52,973 bases of DNA from a virus. This document shows positions 51,167 to 52,973 of the stretch, piece by piece. Numbering within the stretch: position 1 is the stretch's first letter; each line of letters starts with the position of its first letter. Under the pieces are notes generated by a model. The model searched no databases, had not been told where the DNA came from, and saw nothing but the letters and a program-made list of their open reading frames with translations. Position numbers and translations under genes: made by a program. The stretch is from positions 1 through 52,973 of the IMG/VR virus record IMGVR_UViG_3300044576_000027; one strand, 5' to 3'.

Positions 51167-52973
51167 ATGCCAAACAATTGTGATTTAAGTAGTGCTTTAG
51201 AAGAGCTGTCAAAAATTGGACTTTATTCGAAAGAAAATGATGCCTTTAGAGATATTATTGTTGAGATATCAAAGTCAAATAAAACACATCCATTATCTAA
51301 AAGTAACGATTTGGAATTTATAAAATCAAGAACAATTAGTGAAATAGATAACTCATTTGAATCAATTGATGGAATCAATAGCTCATTAAAGAAGTCAATA
51401 GAAAACAAAATAGATTCACTTAAGACATCAATATTAAAAGATTTTAATAGTATAGAGAAATATAGAAAAGAAAATATATATTTACATTACAAGCGTAGCA
51501 GTATAAAATACCTAAGAAGCATTCTTAAAAAAACTAAAAGCGATAGAGAAAAACATGGCAAGCACTATCTAAAATTAAAAAAAAATAATGATATTGCAGT
51601 AAAAAGAAATATTGAACTGTCAAAAGATTTATTAATATTAGAAAAAGAACTTAATCGTGAAAATAGTAAAATTGATGCCAACAACAAGAGAGGTGTAAAA
51701 TCTTACTATGAAAAGTTAAATGAGTTAACAAACAAGATCAATGAGATAAAAGAAGAAATACATAAAAATGATGAACACATAAATAGATTTAACATATATG
51801 ACAAAAATGATATCGATCTAAAGTACTCTGAGAAAATAAAAGATTTAGAGTACAAAATAGGTACACTCTCTGAAAATACAACTGGAGATAAAAGTTCTCA
51901 TGCTGAGAATGTATTAAATACAATAAAATCAAAAATATTAAATGTATTTAAGTATATAAGAGAAAAAATAAAAAATATATCTAAAAAAAGAGAAGACGTT
52001 AGGTACCTAGAATCATTAATTGATAAACTTGAAAATGGACAAAATTTATTAGATATTGATAATGATAGATTGAAACTAGAATTTAAAATAACAAGTGGAG
52101 AGTATATTGATGATACAGTCAAAGAATCCTATGATAAATTAACAAATAGTAATGAAAATATTAAGAATATTGTTGAAATAAAAAGTACACCACTTACAAA
52201 AGCAATTGATATAATGATTAGAATGAGAGACAAAGGCACAAAAGAAGTCTTTTCTACTATATCAAGACTGCAAGGTCATAATGTAAATATTGGAAAAATA
52301 AGCAGTGATGATATAGATATACTATCAAATATTTCAAGAAAAATTGGATTTTCAACATTAGACATTAATAAAGCTGTTGGTTCAACAAAAATAAAAGAAG
52401 ATACATCAATTGATAGTGGAAACAATGTATTTTATGTTTTAAATGACATTTTTAAAACAGAAAATGGTTTGTTAGGTAAAACTCAAATGATGGCTATAGC
52501 TATAGGTGTATCTGACGCTATCTCAAATTGGTCTATAAGAGCCAACAATCTTAGGAGAAAAGATGTTGACCAGTTATCAAAAGATACTGGGATATCACTT
52601 GAAGATGCAATGATTTTAAAAAGCCATCTTGAATCTGGAAAAATACCAACAAGACTAATGATAAAGGAAACTTCTCAGTTAGTAATGGATTCAATTGGAA
52701 TATCTGTAAAAAAAGATGTTGATCACAAAACAAAGGATATTATTGAATCTGGAATAGAAGCTTTAATTTTGGCTCAATTAAAATCATTCATTGGCAAACA
52801 AAATAAATCATCAATGTCAACAGAAGTTGTGGATATTGGGACTAAAAAATACACAATGATTTCGTTGAATGAGAAGTATATTGAAGATATTTTGGGATAC
52901 AAGATAAATGACATATCAAAGTCGATAAGAAACTTCTCATATATTGATGAAAATAGGTTAAAAAATACTGTAT
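51167..52973 (+). CDS. virion RNA polymerase-like protein, N-terminal 602 aa (truncated by window)
   Basis: ATG at 51167 behind AAGGAA; the frame is open to the window end. The first 300 residues are a charged coiled coil. From about 430 the pattern KTQMMAIAIGVSDAISNWSI, DVDQLSKDTGIS, SGKIPTRLMI and EALILAQLKSF follows the order seen in the N-terminal domain of N4 mini-vRNAP (AVLAGLQWRLTATS, DVAAITGI, GIPTAMAAEILAAF). The catalytic motifs would lie beyond the window. Place (last gene after the internal proteins) agrees with N4 vRNAP, an ejected polymerase for early genes. Moderate confidence. Confidence 0.6.
   Translation, partial: MPNNCDLSSALEELSKIGLYSKENDAFRDIIVEISKSNKTHPLSKSNDLEFIKSRTISEIDNSFESIDGINSSLKKSIENKIDSLKTSILKDFNSIEKYRKENIYLHYKRSSIKYLRSILKKTKSDREKHGKHYLKLKKNNDIAVKRNIELSKDLLILEKELNRENSKIDANNKRGVKSYYEKLNELTNKINEIKEEIHKNDEHINRFNIYDKNDIDLKYSEKIKDLEYKIGTLSENTTGDKSSHAENVLNTIKSKILNVFKYIREKIKNISKKREDVRYLESLIDKLENGQNLLDIDNDRLKLEFKITSGEYIDDTVKESYDKLTNSNENIKNIVEIKSTPLTKAIDIMIRMRDKGTKEVFSTISRLQGHNVNIGKISSDDIDILSNISRKIGFSTLDINKAVGSTKIKEDTSIDSGNNVFYVLNDIFKTENGLLGKTQMMAIAIGVSDAISNWSIRANNLRRKDVDQLSKDTGISLEDAMILKSHLESGKIPTRLMIKETSQLVMDSIGISVKKDVDHKTKDIIESGIEALILAQLKSFIGKQNKSSMSTEVVDIGTKKYTMISLNEKYIEDILGYKINDISKSIRNFSYIDENRLKNTV

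Noticed and set aside
1-52973. tRNA genes
   Set aside because: I looked for GGTTCGA-type T-arms among the many GGTTC copies and found none in a cloverleaf context.

Overview
The window is part of an AT-rich, lytic-type podovirus genome whose late module is N4-like (Schitoviridae-type). The evidence is: a portal of about 790 residues; a major capsid protein resembling the N4 gp56 family with a putative scaffold-type protein in front of it; a compact T7/N4-type single-subunit RNA polymerase; and, at the right edge, the start of a protein whose last third resembles the N-terminal domain of N4 virion RNA polymerase. The host cannot be proved from sequence. Very low GC, extended -10 promoters behind T-rich stretches and a thyX gene would suit a Campylobacterota host, but this is inference.

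Layout. (1) Positions 1-13033, mostly minus strand: the early/middle arm. It holds a P-loop ATPase cut by the window edge, an SF2 helicase, thyX, three regulator cassettes with Rha or KilA-N N-termini, a GNAT-like protein, the RNA polymerase and small proteins including a lipoprotein. (2) Positions 13034-18200, gene-poor: AT-rich DNA, three 22-bp iterons at a 32-bp period, a Rep-like gene, a GC-richer stretch that folds as a structured RNA, a consensus sigma70 promoter, a truncated ATPase remnant, several very small minus-strand genes with their own promoter and terminator, and an array of AT-rich repeats. This is the best candidate origin/control region. (3) Positions 18202-22249: small terminase and large terminase, the latter with a 400-residue LAGLIDADG intein in its Walker A motif. 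(4) Positions 22266-30155: a small protein and five beta-rich putative tail appendage proteins. (5) Positions 30178-31942: lysis cassette (coiled-coil membrane protein, endolysin, holin, i-spanin, o-spanin) with overlapping reading frames. (6) Positions 32227-38103: portal, small proteins, putative scaffold, major capsid protein. (7) Positions 38104-40346: inserted regulator cassettes, one frameshifted. (8) Positions 40523-52973: virion proteins, coiled-coil and membrane-active internal proteins, a 1465-residue internal protein and the vRNAP-like protein that runs off the window.

The least ordinary signal is a repeated RNA leader. At least four regulator genes or remnants are preceded by a promoter and a leader holding two interleaved inverted repeats (order B, A, B', A'). 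The stem sequences differ between copies but the order is kept. Where a stem is imperfect, ten of eleven differences are G-U wobbles on the gene-sense strand, which points to selection on the RNA. Loop lengths suggest that the two helices cannot both form fully, so a switch is plausible. A second genome-wide signal is the hexamer TGGTTC/GAACCA, which I counted by eye about 120 times against about 15 expected from composition. It also forms dyads upstream of the leader promoters.

All product names rest on motif reading, gene order and length. No database search was possible.
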